Below, piece by piece: positions 1 through 12,283 of a stretch of 64,000 bases of DNA. The notes under the pieces are model-generated. The model did not search any database. It had not been told where the DNA came from and saw only the letters and a program-made list of their open reading frames with translations. The stretch comes from Sipunculus nudus. Taxonomy: Eukaryota > Annelida > Sipuncula > Golfingiida > Sipunculidae. The stretch's first letter is position 1. The number at the start of each line of letters is the position of its first letter. A program made the translations under genes and the position numbers. The DNA is taken from the NCBI GenBank assembly GCA_026874595.1, contig CM049322.1, positions 5,813,900 to 5,877,899 of the forward strand, written 5' to 3'.

Positions 1-660
1 ATGTATACATATGCCCAATTTCAGGCTGATATCCCCTCGTGAGAAATAAGCAGGGACATTCACTGTGCAAAAATTATTGTAGGTGGTGCCACCAGTCTTG
101 TTTAAGACAAAGCTTTACAATATGTATTAATTTGCCCAATTTCAGGCTGATATATCAAATTCCTCTGGAGAAATAAGCAGGCACATACACTGTGCAAAAG
201 TCATTGTAAGTGGCAACAACTGTCTTGTGAATGAGAAAGCTATCAAAGATGCATAGACAGGTCAAAATATCAGGCCAATACATCAAGCTTCTCGAGTTTG
301 ATGCACTGGGCTGACCAGCCTTAGGTGAGAAAGGCAGTTGCCCCAAGTGAACTGTGACATATTGCTGGCTCAAGCTACTGCACTGAGTGAACTCTTGACC
401 TGCACATGGCCAGACTGAGTGAACTTTTGACCTGTACCTGGCTGCACTGAGTGTACTCTTGACCTGTTGCATAATCTGACACAGTTGGCAGTCTGCCAAA
501 GCTTTAAACAGAATCCAGCTACTGCACTGAGTGAACCCTTGACCTGTTGCCTAATCTGATACAGTTGCCAGTCTGCCAAAGCTATAAAGAGATCCAGGCT
601 GACCTTTGGCCTGTTGAAAAATCCGAAACAGTTGGCATTCTGTCAAGCTATTTAACCTGA
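1..660. repeat. Short tandem repeats at the window edge
   Basis: Positions 1-300 hold two copies of a ~130-bp unit (shared words: 'cccaatttcaggctgatat', 'aaataagcagg', 'actgtgcaaaa'). Positions 360-650 hold three to four copies of a ~90-110-bp unit ('actgagtgaactcttgacctg', 'cagtctgccaaagct'). A GGTGGTGCCACC core at about 90 links this stretch to the larger arrays that follow. No protein reading frame is credible. Confidence 0.7.
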
Positions 661-1200
661 AATCTAGTAGCATGATGTTATAGATGCTGATAAACTGGTG
701 CCAGGCTAGATGTAACTGCTTCACACAGCTTACATATATGGTAAAATGACTCAATTTAATCTCCATAATTCAGCCAAAAATCATTCATGTGCAACCATTA
801 AAGACAATTATTAGAAGAATTATTGTGGGGATTATTCTTGTAAAATATTAAACAAAGTGGCTTCAGTGGCATCAATCAAACAAGTGACCCATGGGTCATG
901 ACGCTCAGCTGACTGGGAAGAGATTCACAAAAGGAAATTTTATCATCAGAATGGTAGATACCCATTCAACTGAAGCATCAAACAGATTAACCAACAGGCC
1001 AAGATTTAGTCTGTATTTTTATATCTGAAAAATAGAGAAAAAATGTGTAAACTTTAAAAACTAGAATACGGGTAGCCGACAAGTGACTACGTGTATTTGC
1101 CAAAATCAGAGTGAAGTGAGGCATGGATTGAGTGGCAAGGGGAAACAGAGTGAGGTATGTTGCATATTAGCATGGATGTCTGCAGCCTAAATGTGTATGT
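661..1200. other. Repeat flank with a palindromic terminus
   Basis: Mostly unannotatable AT-rich sequence. At 881-912 it holds the motif CAAGTGACCCATGGGTCATG followed by acgctcagctga; 885-898 (TGACCCATGGGTCA) is a perfect palindrome. The same motif recurs at 6747-6778 and, changed by one base, at 7553-7584, so it probably marks the 5' end of the repeat element described next. Confidence 0.5.
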
Positions 1201-1205
1201 AGGTT

Positions 1206-2800
1206 GTGCAACCTACCACAAATCCAGAAAGCTGTCCAAGTTGTATACATATGCAAAATTTTAGGCAGAAAAGTCAAACCACTACATGGATAAGAGTGAT
1301 TTTAGCCCACGGCAGACAAACAGACAGACACTGTGCAAAAATGGTTGCAGTTTTGTGTATGATAAAGACCTATGTGAGATCTAAACACAAGCACAATTTT
1401 GGCCCAATCGGTCAAATGGTTCCTGAGATATTAGCTTGGATGTGTGCAGCGTTAACTAGAATGTAGGTGGCGCCACCTGTTATAAAATCAAGAAAGCTAT
1501 CCAGGAAGTATAAACCTGCAAAATTTTAGGCAGTTATGTCAAACCACTACAGAGAAATGAGTGATTTTAGGCCACGGCAGACCAACAGACAGACGCTGTG
1601 CAAAATGTGCAAAAATGGTTGCAGGTGGCCCCTCCAGTTTTGTGGAGGTTCCTGAGATATTAGCTTGGATGTGTGCAGCGTTAACTAGAATGTAGGTGGC
1701 GCCACCTGTTATAAAATCAAGAAAGCTATCCAGGAAGTATAAACCTGCAAAATTTTAGGCAGTTATGTCAAACCACTACAGAGAAATGAGTGATTTTAGG
1801 CCACGGCAGACCAACAGACAGACGCTGTGCAAAATGTGCAAAAATGGTTGCAGGTGGCCCCTCCAGTTTTGTGTATGATAAAGACCTATGTGAGATCTAT
1901 ACACATGCAAAATTTTGGCCCAATCATTCAAACGGTTCCCGAGATATGAGCTTGGATGTCTGCAGCATAAACTAGAATAAAGGTGGCGCCACCTGTCATA
2001 AAATCAAGAAAGCTATCCAGGATGTATAAAACTGCAAAATTTTAGGCAGATATGTCAAACCACTGCCAAGATGTGAGTGACTTTATTGCACGGCAGACAA
2101 ACAGACAGAAGCTGTGCAAAAATGGTTGCAGGTGGTGCCACCAGTTTTGTGTATGATAAAGAGCTATGTTAGATCTATACACATGCAAAATTTTGGCCCG
2201 ATCGGTCAAACGGTTCCCCAGATATGAGCTTGGATGTCATCAGCCTGAACGTGAATGTAGGTGGTGCCACCTGTCATAAAATCAAAAAAGCTATCCAGGA
2301 TGTATAAAACTGCAAAATTTTAGGCAGATATGTCAAACCACTGCCGAGATATGAGTGACATTATTGCACGGCAGACAAACAGACAGACACTGTGCAAAAA
2401 TGGTTGCAGGTGGCGCCACCAGTTTAGCGTATGATAAAGAGCTATGTTAGATCTATATACATGCAAAATTTTGGCTCGATCGTTCAAACGGTTCCCGAAA
2501 TATGAGCTTGGATGTCATCAGCGTGAATGAGAATGTAGGTGGCGCCACCTGTCATAAAATCAAGAAAGCTATCCAGGATGTATACGCATGCCGAATTTCA
2601 GGTGAATTAGTCAATTCACTGCAGAGATAGGAGTGATTTTAACCAAAGGCAGATGAACAGATGGACACTGTGCAAACATGGTTACAGGTGGCGGCACCAT
2701 TTTTGTGTATGTTATAGAGCTATCCAAGGGCTACATTAGTATAAATTTTATTTCCTGATCAGTCAAACGGTTCCCGAGATATGAGCTTGGAAAGCTGATA
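1206..2800. repeat. ~280-bp tandem array with GGTGGCGCCACC core
   Basis: Five GGTGG(C/T)GCCACC cores occur at 1466, 1695, 1982, 2260 and 2538. The steps are 229, 287, 278 and 278 bp. Each unit also carries 'aaaatcaagaaagctatccagga', 'gcaaaattttaggcag', a 'cagacaaacagacagac' run and 'ggttcccgagatatgagcttgg'. The core is a perfect palindrome and could form a hairpin. Small ORFs recurring once per unit are by-products of the repetition. Confidence 0.85.
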
Positions 2801-2904
2801 AAATCAAGTCCCAGAGGAGCTCTCTAGAAACGAACGCGGCAACGGCGGAGGAACCCGGTCAAAAACATAGTATCCACAAAACTTCGTTTTGGCGGGTACA
2901 AAAA

Positions 2905-5195
2905 TACAGGTGGCTCCACCAGTCTGCAGAAACTAATAAAAACACTTACAAACATCAATATCCATGCAAAGAATCATGGTGATCTCCCCATTAGTTGTTC
3001 AGATACTTCAGCTTTTGTATCAAATTGTCCATTATTCTGAGGGATACTTCGGAGTCCTATAGCTTGAAGGATATGGGTAACAGAGACCTAATTTTAAGTT
3101 TCCACAGGCACTTTTCATGGGCCTTCTTGCATGACAAGAATGAAGATTCTAGGTCCAGTTGTTGCGATTTGTACCCTGTTGACAGATAACCACATCTTTA
3201 AAGGTATCAAAAAAAGAGAAAAAAAATTGTAAAAATTTGAAAAAAATAGAGGTGGCGCACCCAGTCTGCAGAAACTGATGCAACAGGTCATGATCAATAT
3301 GTATGCCGAAAATCATGACCATCAGTGTTGTAGTTGAGATACGGCAGTTTTTGTATCAAATTTTCCATTATTCTGGGGGGTAATTTGGAGCCATACAGCT
3401 TAAAGAATATGGGTAACAGAGACCTAATTTCAGGTTTCCATGGAGACTTTTCATGGGTCTCCCTGTGTGTCAAGAATGAAGATTCTAGGTCCAGTTTTAA
3501 TGATTTGTGCCCTGTTAACAAATGTTCATAACTTTAAAGGTCTCAAAAATAGAGAAAAAATTCGTAAAAAAACCCGAACAAATACAGGTGGTGCCACCAG
3601 TCTGCAGAAACTGATGAAACACTCCATGATCAATATCCATTAAAACAATTATGGTGATCTCTGCATTAGTTGTTCAGATACTTCAGCTTTTGTATCAAAT
3701 TTTCCATTAATCTGAGCTGTACTTTGGAGTGCCATAGCTCAAAGGACATGGGTAACAGAGATCTAATTTCAGGTGTCCGATGGAGACTTATCATGGGTCT
3801 CCCTGTGTGTCAACAATGAAGATTCTAGGTCCAGTCCTTACGATTTGTACCCTGTTGACAGATAACTACATCCTGAAAGGTCTTGAAAATAGAGAAAAAA
3901 AAATTGTGAAAATTTGAAAAAATACAGGTGGCACCACCAGTCTGCAGGTACTGATGAAACACCTCTTGATCAATATGTATGCCAAAAATCATGACCATCA
4001 GTGTTGTAGTTATTTAGATGTTGCAGTTTGTTTTTATCAAATTTTCCATTATTCTGGGGGGGTTATTAGGAGCCCCCCATAGCTCAAAGGATATGGGTAA
4101 CAGAGACCTTATTTCAGGTTTCCATGCAGACTTTTTATGGACCTCTCAGTGTGTCAAGAATGAAGATTCTAGGTCCAGTCTTTATGATTTGTGCCCTGTT
4201 AACAGCTGTTCACATTTTTAAATTCGTAAAAAATCGAAAAAATTCAGGTGGCGCCACCAGTCTGCAGAAACTGATGGAACAGGTCATGATCAATATGTAT
4301 GCCGAAAATCATGACCATCAGTCAAGTAGTTAATGAGATATTGAAGTTTTTGTATGAAATTTTTGACTTTTCTGGGGGGTACTTTGGGGCCCCATAGCTC
4401 GAAGGATATGGGTAACAGAGATCTAATTTATGGTTTCCACGGAGACTTTTAATAGGTTTCTCAGTGTGTTGAGAATGAAGATTCTTGGTCCAGCGGTTAA
4501 GATTTGTGCCACGTTAACAGATGACAGCATCTTTAAACATCTCAAAAATAGAGGAAAAAATTGTAAAAAAATCGAAAAATACAGGTGGCGCCACCAGTCT
4601 GCAGGAACTTATGGAACATCTCATGATCAATATGTATGCCAAAAATCATGACCATCAGTGTTGTAGTTATTGAGATATTGAAGTTTTTGTATGAAATTTT
4701 TTACTATTCTGGGGGGTACTTTGGGGCCCCATAGCTCGAAGGATATGGGTAACAGAGACCTAGTTTCTGGTTTCCAAGGAAATTTTTTTAATGGACCTCT
4801 CAGTGTATCAAGAATTAAGATTCTAGGTCTAGGCTTTACGATTTGTGCCTTGTTAACAGATGTTCACATTTTTAAAGGTCTCAAAAATAGAGAAAAAAAT
4901 TTGTAAAAAAATCGAAAAATACAGGTGGCGCCACCAGTCTGCAGGAAGTGATGGAACATCTCATGATAAATATGTATGCCAAAAATCATGACCATCAGTC
5001 AAGTAGTTAATGAGATATTGAAGTTTTTGTATGAAATTTTTGACTTTTCTGGGGGGTACTTTGGAGCCCCATAGCTCAAAGGATATGGGTAACAGAGACC
5101 TTATTTCTGGTTTCCAAGGAGATTTTTCATGGACTTCTCAGAATCCCAAGTTACAAGGTTCTAGGTTCAGAGGTTAGGATTTGTGCCTGGTTAAC
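2905..5195. repeat. ~340-bp tandem array with GGTGGCGCCACCAG core
   Basis: A second unit type begins GGTGGCGCCACCAGTCTGCAG, with cores near 2910, 3250, 3587, 3925, 4244, 4583 and 4923 (period about 320-340 bp). Each unit carries 'catgatcaatatgtatgcc', 'ttctggggggta', 'aaggatatgggtaacagagacc', 'gaagattctaggtccag' and 'gatttgtgccctgttaac'. The short recurring ORFs on both strands repeat at the same period and lack support as genes. The core and several side words are shared with the 280-bp array, so both probably belong to one element. Confidence 0.85.
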
Positions 5196-5285
5196 AGACA
5201 GACAGATGGACAGACGGACAGACAGACGACGGACAAAGAGTGATCGCTATAGCTCAGATGACTTTCAGTCAGCTGAGCTAAAAAT
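5196..5285 (+). mobile_element. 3' end of Helitron-like/pearl-like element
   Basis: After the last tandem unit comes an ACAG/ACGG microsatellite (5197-5233). An inverted pair follows: TAGCTCAGATGAC at 5250-5262 and GTCAGCTGAGCTA at 5268-5280, complementary with one mismatch and a 5-base loop. The sequence then ends in CTAAAAA. Oyster and clam pearl/HINE elements are known for core tandem repeats followed by an ACGG microsatellite, and Helitron 3' ends carry a hairpin near CTRR. Assignment to that group is an inference from layout, as no Rep/helicase gene is present. Confidence 0.55.
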
Positions 5286-6743
5286 GTTTTGCAGGTTTAT
5301 CACTCATATAGGAAGATACAGGAAGCTGTAACTCGGCCAAAATGCACTGAACCAAAACCATTTGAACAAACTTTACATGTCAACATCTGAGGATAATTAA
5401 TGTGTGAGATTTAAGCATTTGGCCCAGTGGTTTTTGTTGAGAAGATCTTTGTAGCCACTGAGCTAAAATGGGCTGTTATGGCATTATGACTAAATTCAAC
5501 TACTCATAACACAGCCAAAAGTCACTAAACAGAGAACATTTGAACAAACTTCAGACAGCACTACCCTAAGATCATTTCTGTTTGATATCAAACAATTTGG
5601 CCATATGGTTTCAGAGAAGAAGTTCTTCCTAGCCCTCGGTATGATACAGGCACTGATGACCCCTGTACAAAAAAGGCCAATGCAGGTGGCCCAACCAATA
5701 CATCAATTTCAGATGTGACTCATGTGACCAACACTGGCATAATATTTGGTGATGATAGCTCCAGCCGTTTCTGAGATTGAAATTTTTTGTATGCTTTTTT
5801 TTGACAGATGACTAAGTTCAACTTCCTGTAACTAGGCCAAAAATCATCGAACTGAAACCATTCGAACAAACTCGAGAGAGATGGTAAAATAGAATATTTC
5901 TGAGAAGAACTGAACAATTTGGCTGGACTGTTTTGGGATAGCAGATTTTTACAATTTTTTTTTAGCTTTTTCTCTAAAAAATCTAAGAAAATGTAGTTAG
6001 CCAAAAAATAAACAAAACCTGATATCGTTTTTCAGATGGCTAATTTTTTGCATAAAATTTCGTGATGCTATCGCCTGTCGTTTTTCAAGATAGTATGGTT
6101 TAACATACAGATGACGGACGGCGAATGACGCCACACCATTGCATTAGCTCACAGGTTCGCTAAAAATTATGCAATACTGACCTAATTTTTAGTATGTACA
6201 TAGAAAATATATGGAAGAATAGGCATGATAAACATGATCAAAAACAGATCAATTTAATATTAGGCAGTCTTGAAGTGTCACAATGGGTTTTTAATGGAAA
6301 ATGGAGGTTTTTCCTTAATATCTCAAAGGAACAAAGCCCAAGTGGCCTAATTTTCGGTATGGTATGAGATTTTGGGGACATTTTTGTATGCAAAATTTTG
6401 GATTCCTAGGTTCAATGGTTTCAGGACAGAAAGCCAGATGGCCGATAGAAAAAGGACCACAACTATAGCTCAGATGACTTATGGTCAGCTGAGCTAAATT
6501 TTTAATCAAATACATATATACACAAGCAATATATACAAAGTATATCTACAGGCTGTATTAAGCATCAGTTAAATACACAAAAAGCATATGCAAATCCATA
6601 TCACTGATGAACCATGTGAAACTTGGATGAAATGTGTAAATACAAATTATAACATAATCATTTAGCATCTCTGGTATTAAACAAAACTGAAATAGAGTAA
6701 TACATTGTGAATGCATGCAACTGAAAACATATGTTACCAAGTA
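5286..6743. repeat. Older, diverged copy of the same element plus spacer
   Basis: The hairpin signature recurs at 6466-6496 ('tagctcagatgac ... gtcagctgagcta'). Words such as 'tctgagatt' and 'gacagatgacggacgg' (6106-6122) suggest eroded units. From 6500 to 6743 I see nothing recognisable. No coding sequence can be supported. Confidence 0.5.
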
Positions 6744-6746
6744 AAA

Positions 6747-8588
6747 CAAGTGACCCATGGGTCATGATACTCAGCTGAATTGTACGTTTTTGGAATGCAA
6801 GGAGATTTACTGAGGACCTACCAGGATTTTATGAACAAATTTCTACATCAAGCAGTTACGATTTGGGTCTTGATAACTGGCCAGCCGTGATTTATGAATA
6901 CAACAAGTAAACTTGAACAAAGGGTAATAAAACTCCCAGAGTCCTCAAAATCATGCATTTTGCCAATAGACCCCTAGATAAAAAGTATAGTGACCTTATT
7001 TTACATCCAGCTGCCATCATTAGTGCCCATCTGAAAAATAGAGTGTTAAAATCATGTTCTTCCAACAGTTTTCAGAATACAGGCCACAGTGACTTTATTT
7101 CTGGTTTCTAAGAATTTTTTACATTAAACTCCCTGGATCTTAATCAAATTAGAAGTTTCTAGGTCCAACAAACCAATCATGTAATAGTGTCCAGTTAGAT
7201 GCTCAAATTATGTTTTTTTTTCACATATCTTGCAGAATACAAGTCACAATGACATAATTTCAGGTTTCCAAGGAGATTTTTATATGGACCTCCCTGAACG
7301 TCAAGTTAAAAGATTATAGGTCCAATGGTTTCAATTTGTGCCCTGTTAACGAACGACTGCTTCCTTGAAGATCTCATAAATAAGAGCAAAAAATAGGTAA
7401 AAAATTGGAAAAAATACAGGTGGTACCTCCAGTCTGTAGGAACTGATGAAACAATCCATGATCAATATGCATGCAAAGAATCTTGGCTATCAATGCATTA
7501 AATATAGCTGAAGGTCTCAAAAAAAGAGAAAAAATGCATAAATACTGGAAACAAGTGACCCAGGGGTCATGACGCTCAGCTGACCAGGAAGACATTGACA
7601 AAAGTAATTTTATCATCTGAATGTCAAATTTGAATGAAATACTTTTTCCAAACTTGACCTTTTGTATAAAATCATCCAATATTCATTGGGGTACTATGGA
7701 GCTCTGTAGCATGAAGGATATGGGTAACAGACACCTATTTTCAAGGTTTACAAGATGACTTTTCAGGGGTCTCCCAGCATGTCAAAAAATAAAATTCTAG
7801 GTCCAGTTATTATGATTTGTGCCCTGTTAACAGATGACCAAATGTTTATTCTGGGGGGTATTTCAAAGCCGCATAGGATGAAGGATATGGGTAACAGAGA
7901 TGTAATTTCAGGTGCACAAGGAGACTTTTCAGGGGCCTCCCAGCATATCAAGAAAGGAGATTCTAGGTCCAGTCATTATGATTTGTGCCCTGTTAATATA
8001 TGACCAAATCTTTATTCTGGGGGGTACTTCAGAGCCCCATAGCTCACAGAATATGGGTAACAGGGACCTTATTTCTGGTTTCCATGTAGACCTTTTATTG
8101 GCTTCCCTGGAGGTGAGGACAGAAGATTCTAGGTCCAGTCATTATGATTTGTGCCCTGTTTACAGATGACCAAATGTTTAAAGATCACAAAAGTAGAGAA
8201 AAAAAATCGTAAAAAATAAAAAAAAATATAGGTGGCGCCACCAATCTCCAGAAATTGATGAAACACTCCATGATCAATATCCATGCAAAGAATCATGGTG
8301 ATTAATGCATTAGTTGTTCAGATACTTGAGCTTTTGTTTTAAATTTTGCATTATTCTGGGGGGTACTTCAGAACCCCATAGCTCAAAGAATATAGGTCAC
8401 AGTGACCTAATTTCAGGTTTACAAGGAGAATTTCCATAGACCTCCCAGGATGTCAAGAAAGAAGATTCCAGTTCTAGCGGTTACGATTTGTGCCCTGTTA
8501 ACAGACAGACGCCTGGATGGCCGGACGGACGACGGACAAAAGGTGATCCCTATAGCTCAGATGACTTACAGTCAGCTGAGCTAAAAAC
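6747..8588 (+). mobile_element. Second Helitron-like/pearl-like copy
   Basis: The copy begins with the palindromic motif (6751-6764) and ends with the microsatellite (8503-8539) and hairpin (8553-8565 paired with 8571-8583) followed by CTAAAAA. A second start-like motif at 7553-7584 suggests nesting. ~340-bp and shorter units run from about 7270, each with 'aggatatgggtaacag' and 'gattctaggtccag'. No ORF looks real. Confidence 0.6.
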
Positions 8589-9930
8589 ACTTAATGGTCA
8601 ATATCCATGCAAAGAATCATGATGATCTCCGTATTAGTTGTTCAGATACTTCAGCTTTTGTATCAAATTGTCCATTATTCTGAGGGATACTTCAGAGTCC
8701 TATAGCTTGAAGGATATGGGTAACAGAGACCTAATTTCAAGTTTCCACAGGCACTCTTCATGGGCCTCCTTGCATGACAAGAATGAAGTTTCTAGGTCCA
8801 GTTGTTGCAATTTGTACCCTCTTGATAGATAACCACATCTTCAAAGGTCTCGAAAAAAGAGAAAAAAAATTCGTAAAAAATTGAAGAAAATAGAGGCGGC
8901 GCAACCTCTCTGCAGAAACTGATGGAACAGTTCATGATCAATATGTATGCCAAAAATCATGACCATCAGTGTTGTAGTTATTGAGATACTGCACTTTTTG
9001 TATCAAATTTTCCATTATTCTGGGGGGCATTTTGGAGCCATACAGCCTAAAGAATATGGGTAACAGAGACCTAATTTCAGGTTTCCATGGAGAATTTTCA
9101 TGGGTCTCCCTGTGTGTCAAGAATGAAGATTCTAGGTCCAGTTTTTATGATTTGTGCCCTGTTAACAGATGTTCATATCTTTAAAGGTCTCAAAACTAGT
9201 AAAACATTCGTAAAAAAAAAACCCGAACAAATAAAGGTTGTGCCACCAGTCTGCAGGAACTGATGGAACACCTCTTGATCAATAGTTATGCCACAAATCA
9301 TGACCATCAGTGATGTAGTGATTGAGATACTGAAGTTTTTGTATGAAATTTTTGACTACTCTGGGGGGTACTTTGGGGCCCCATTGCTCGAAGGATATGG
9401 TTAACAGAGACCTAATTTCTGGTTTCCAAGGATATTTTTCATGGACCTCTCAGTGTGTCAAGAATTAAGATTCTAGGTCCAGTCTTTACGATTTGTGCCT
9501 TGTTAACAGATGTTTACATTTTTAAAGGGCTCAAAAATAGAGAAATAAATTGGTAAAAAATTGAACGATACAGGTGGCGCCACCAGTCTGCAAGATCTGA
9601 TGGAACATCTCATGATCAATATGCATGCCAAAAATCATGACCATCAGTCAAGTATTTAATGAGATATTGAAGTTTTTGTATGAATTTTTTTACTTTTCTG
9701 GGGGGTAGTTTGGGGCCCCATAGCTCGAAGGATATGGGTAACAGAGACCTAATTTCTGGTTTCTCAGGAGATTTTTCATGGACCTCCCAGGTTGTCAAGT
9801 AAGAAGATTCCAGTTCTAGCGGTTACGATTTGTGCCCTGTTAACGGACAAATGCCCGGACAGCCGGACGGACAACGGACAAAAGGTGATCCCTATAGCTC
9901 AGATGACTTACAGTCAGCTGAGCTAAAAAT
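8589..9930 (+). mobile_element. Third tandem-repeat copy with 3' hairpin
   Basis: This follows directly on the previous CTAAAAA end and holds about four ~340-bp units. The units at 8590-8780 and 8940-9180 closely match those at 2960-3160 and 3300-3540. It ends with an ACGG-type microsatellite (9840-9880) and the hairpin 9895-9907 / 9913-9925. Head-to-tail placement of two complete 3' ends in 1.3 kb shows repeated insertion or tandem amplification. Confidence 0.65.
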
Positions 9931-9933
9931 ACA

Positions 9934-10035
9934 GGTGGCACCAATAGTCTGCAGGAACTGATGAAACACTCCATGATAAATATTTATAATTAGCATGGAG
10001 TGTTTCATCAGTTCCTGCAGACTGGTGGTGCTACC
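9934..10035. repeat. Long inverted repeat (42-bp arms)
   Basis: Arms at 9934-9975 and 9994-10035 are complementary with three mismatches; the inner 30 bases match perfectly around an 18-base loop. Each arm is the core plus first bases of the 340-bp unit ('gtctgcaggaactgatgaaa' and its complement), so two units meet head to head. Confidence 0.85.
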
Positions 10036-11025
10036 TTTATTTTATCAGATTTTTATGCATTTTTTCTCTTTTTTGAGATACATAAGCATGCAAAAATATT
10101 ATTGAAGACCAATGCATTTTTGACTTAAGTTACTTTTGTTGAACTTAAAAGCACCTGGCAGGCTGAAATTCTAAGCCTGCACCATGTAGGCTTAATTTTG
10201 TGCAAAGGGAATTTCCAAGGTTCAGGAAGACTTAGCTAAATTGCGTTTACTGAAACAGACTTATCTCTCAGACTTATGTCAGTTGACTTGGTAGACGTAA
10301 CATTTGACTTAAGCCATATGCATTCTTACTGAAACTGGTCTCAGATGACTTTCAGTCTGCTGAGCTAAAAAAAAAGGGATCATAACTTAATCTTAATAAA
10401 ATGCATATTTACAGAAGGAAGGCAGTGAGGAAGGGAAGGAAGGAAGGTGAGAAGGAAAGGAGGAATGGAGAGAAGGCATGAAGGAGGGAATGAAAGTGAA
10501 GGGAGGGAGGGAAGGAGAGAAGGAGCAATGGAGAAAATGAAGGAGGGAAGATAGGAGAGGTGGGAGCCAGGGAGGAAGGAGTGAAGGAAGGGAGGAAGAA
10601 AAGGAAGAAGTTTTTTTAATCGATTTTAAGTGTCTTCATATGAGCAATCCTATTGCACCTGGTGGTGTCGTACATCACTAATTCTTTTCCAGTGACGGTC
10701 TTATTTTGGTAATTGGATTTTTATTGACATGTTATTGTAACTGACAATAATGATTGGTAGAAGTCTTTTTTGAAACATATGGCATTTAATGTAACAAAAC
10801 TTTTTTTATTACATTATAAAGCTATTAGGTTTGCTCATTACGACAGTTTTGAGTGTATGGCCTATTTTTAAGAAAGCTCCAAGGGATTACCTTTAGTTTA
10901 AAAGGTCAGATAGGTGATTGAGCCCCTTTAAGTCCCCCCCCCCCCCCCATGCCTGTGGCGGAAAAATTCTTGATACGTTTTTACAATAGATGCAACACCA
11001 GTATTAAGATAAAATAGTGCCTGGT
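10036..11025. other. Non-coding spacer with polypurine tract
   Basis: Up to about 10380 there is unremarkable sequence with a partial 'tcagatgactttcagtctgctgagctaaaa' end at 10338-10370. Positions 10411-10611 are almost purely purine on the plus strand, with gga and gaag repeats. A run of 14 C lies near 10936. No gene is seen. Confidence 0.6.
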
Positions 11026-11818
11026 TGTAAGATTTGGCATGATAGGTTGTATATTCTTGTATTTCATGTCACACTTAATGAGTTCAATGGGCTTCTCTCT
11101 CTCATTTGCAGCTGTTCTCAATAATAGCAATATTTTAATTATTATTATAACTTTACTGATTTTGTGAATTTAATCTTTCGTATACATTCAAACCTCTGCA
11201 TTACCTTGTGACATATCACACATGTATAACAAGCCTTTGTTCCATGATGCCTGGGTACTGATTGCATAATCTCCTAGTCATGGCCACTGGGTCCCGTATT
11301 TGTACAGGCCAGGTCCTAATCTGTTAATCTCATCAGGGTAAAGGTGTTGATCTCATCAGGGTGACCACTAATGGGGGGGTCCCGTGATGTTTGGTCAGCT
11401 AAGAGCACACACAGATAGATGATATCAGGATAACGTATAATTACACTGTATGTAGACCTTGTATATGTCAGGGTATAATCAACAAACTCTCATTTCATTG
11501 GCCAGTATAGGGGGTGGAGTTCACCTCACCCGTCTGACCAATGGAATGAATGGGGGATGTTATTGGTTATATTCAAATGAGAGAGAGAACAAAAACCATG
11601 GGATAATTATGTGTGGGCAGATTTCCACTTTGGCGACTCGGCACCTAGGACAGTTTCTGTGTATGGAGATTTTTATCATATACTTAATACAAGAAGAATA
11701 AAAAATGGTTACCTAAGTTACCGAATTTGTGTGTTGTGGCTGTGTGCCACAAGTGCCACAAACTTGCTTGAACGAGAGCGTGACTGGGAGAAGTTTAGTC
11801 AAGTAATATAAGTTTACA
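11026..11818 (+). repeat. 5' LTR
   Basis: This 793-bp repeat is bounded by TG and CA and matched almost base for base by 14329-15119. The only differences I noticed are a few substitutions and single-base indels, such as the length of the G run near 11375. An 80-aa ORF inside each LTR is conserved only because the LTRs are copies. Confidence 0.85.
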
Positions 11819-11819
11819 T

Positions 11820-11842
11820 TGGTGTCGCGTGCCAGGTCGAAC
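11820..11842 (+). other. Primer-binding site of the LTR element
   Basis: TGGTGTCGCGTGCCAGGTCGAAC starts one base after the 5' LTR. Its complement ends in CCA and carries GTTCGA, the invariant T-loop bases of a tRNA, 16 bases upstream. That is the pattern expected if a tRNA 3' end primes reverse transcription. I cannot say which tRNA. Confidence 0.7.
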
Positions 11843-12283
11843 TAAAATGTCAGATCACACGCATAGAGATAGAAAAACTCCTGCACCAATGGAGAGAGCA
11901 GTGTTCAAGCACATGAAAGCGAACCAAAATCAAATACGCTGCCGAAACTGACGCCTCTACAATCCCTGTGGTCCTGATGTGTCCATCAAGAAATGTTAGC
12001 AGTGTCACAAGCTGTGGAGAGGACATGCAGAAACGCTCAGGATGACAGTAAGAAGTTAAACGTCGAAGAATTTTATTTTATTAATACATATGCTTCTAAA
12101 AAAAATGTAAAACGTCTTTATATATGATTATAAAAAAAATAATGACAGAATGTATATTTTTTTTTTATTTTGTGACATTTCAATGTGTATTGTAAATAAG
12201 AAATCTATGAGCTTTTCAGTTCTCACTTTATCTGGTGTAATTTGATTTATGGTTGTCTTTGTATTTTGATAGTTCCCAGTCCT

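Noticed and set aside
2995-9184. Repeated 60-70-aa ORFs sharing SYSLKDMGNRDLI-like phrases
   Set aside because: They recur at the period of the tandem repeat and appear on both strands; translations of repeat DNA, not a gene family.
1-10000. CRISPR-like array of evenly spaced repeats
   Set aside because: Units of 280-340 bp with a short core, in an intron-bearing animal genome; this is satellite/transposon structure, not CRISPR.
11459-11701. 80-aa ORF conserved at 14761-15003
   Set aside because: Conserved only because it lies in the two LTR copies.
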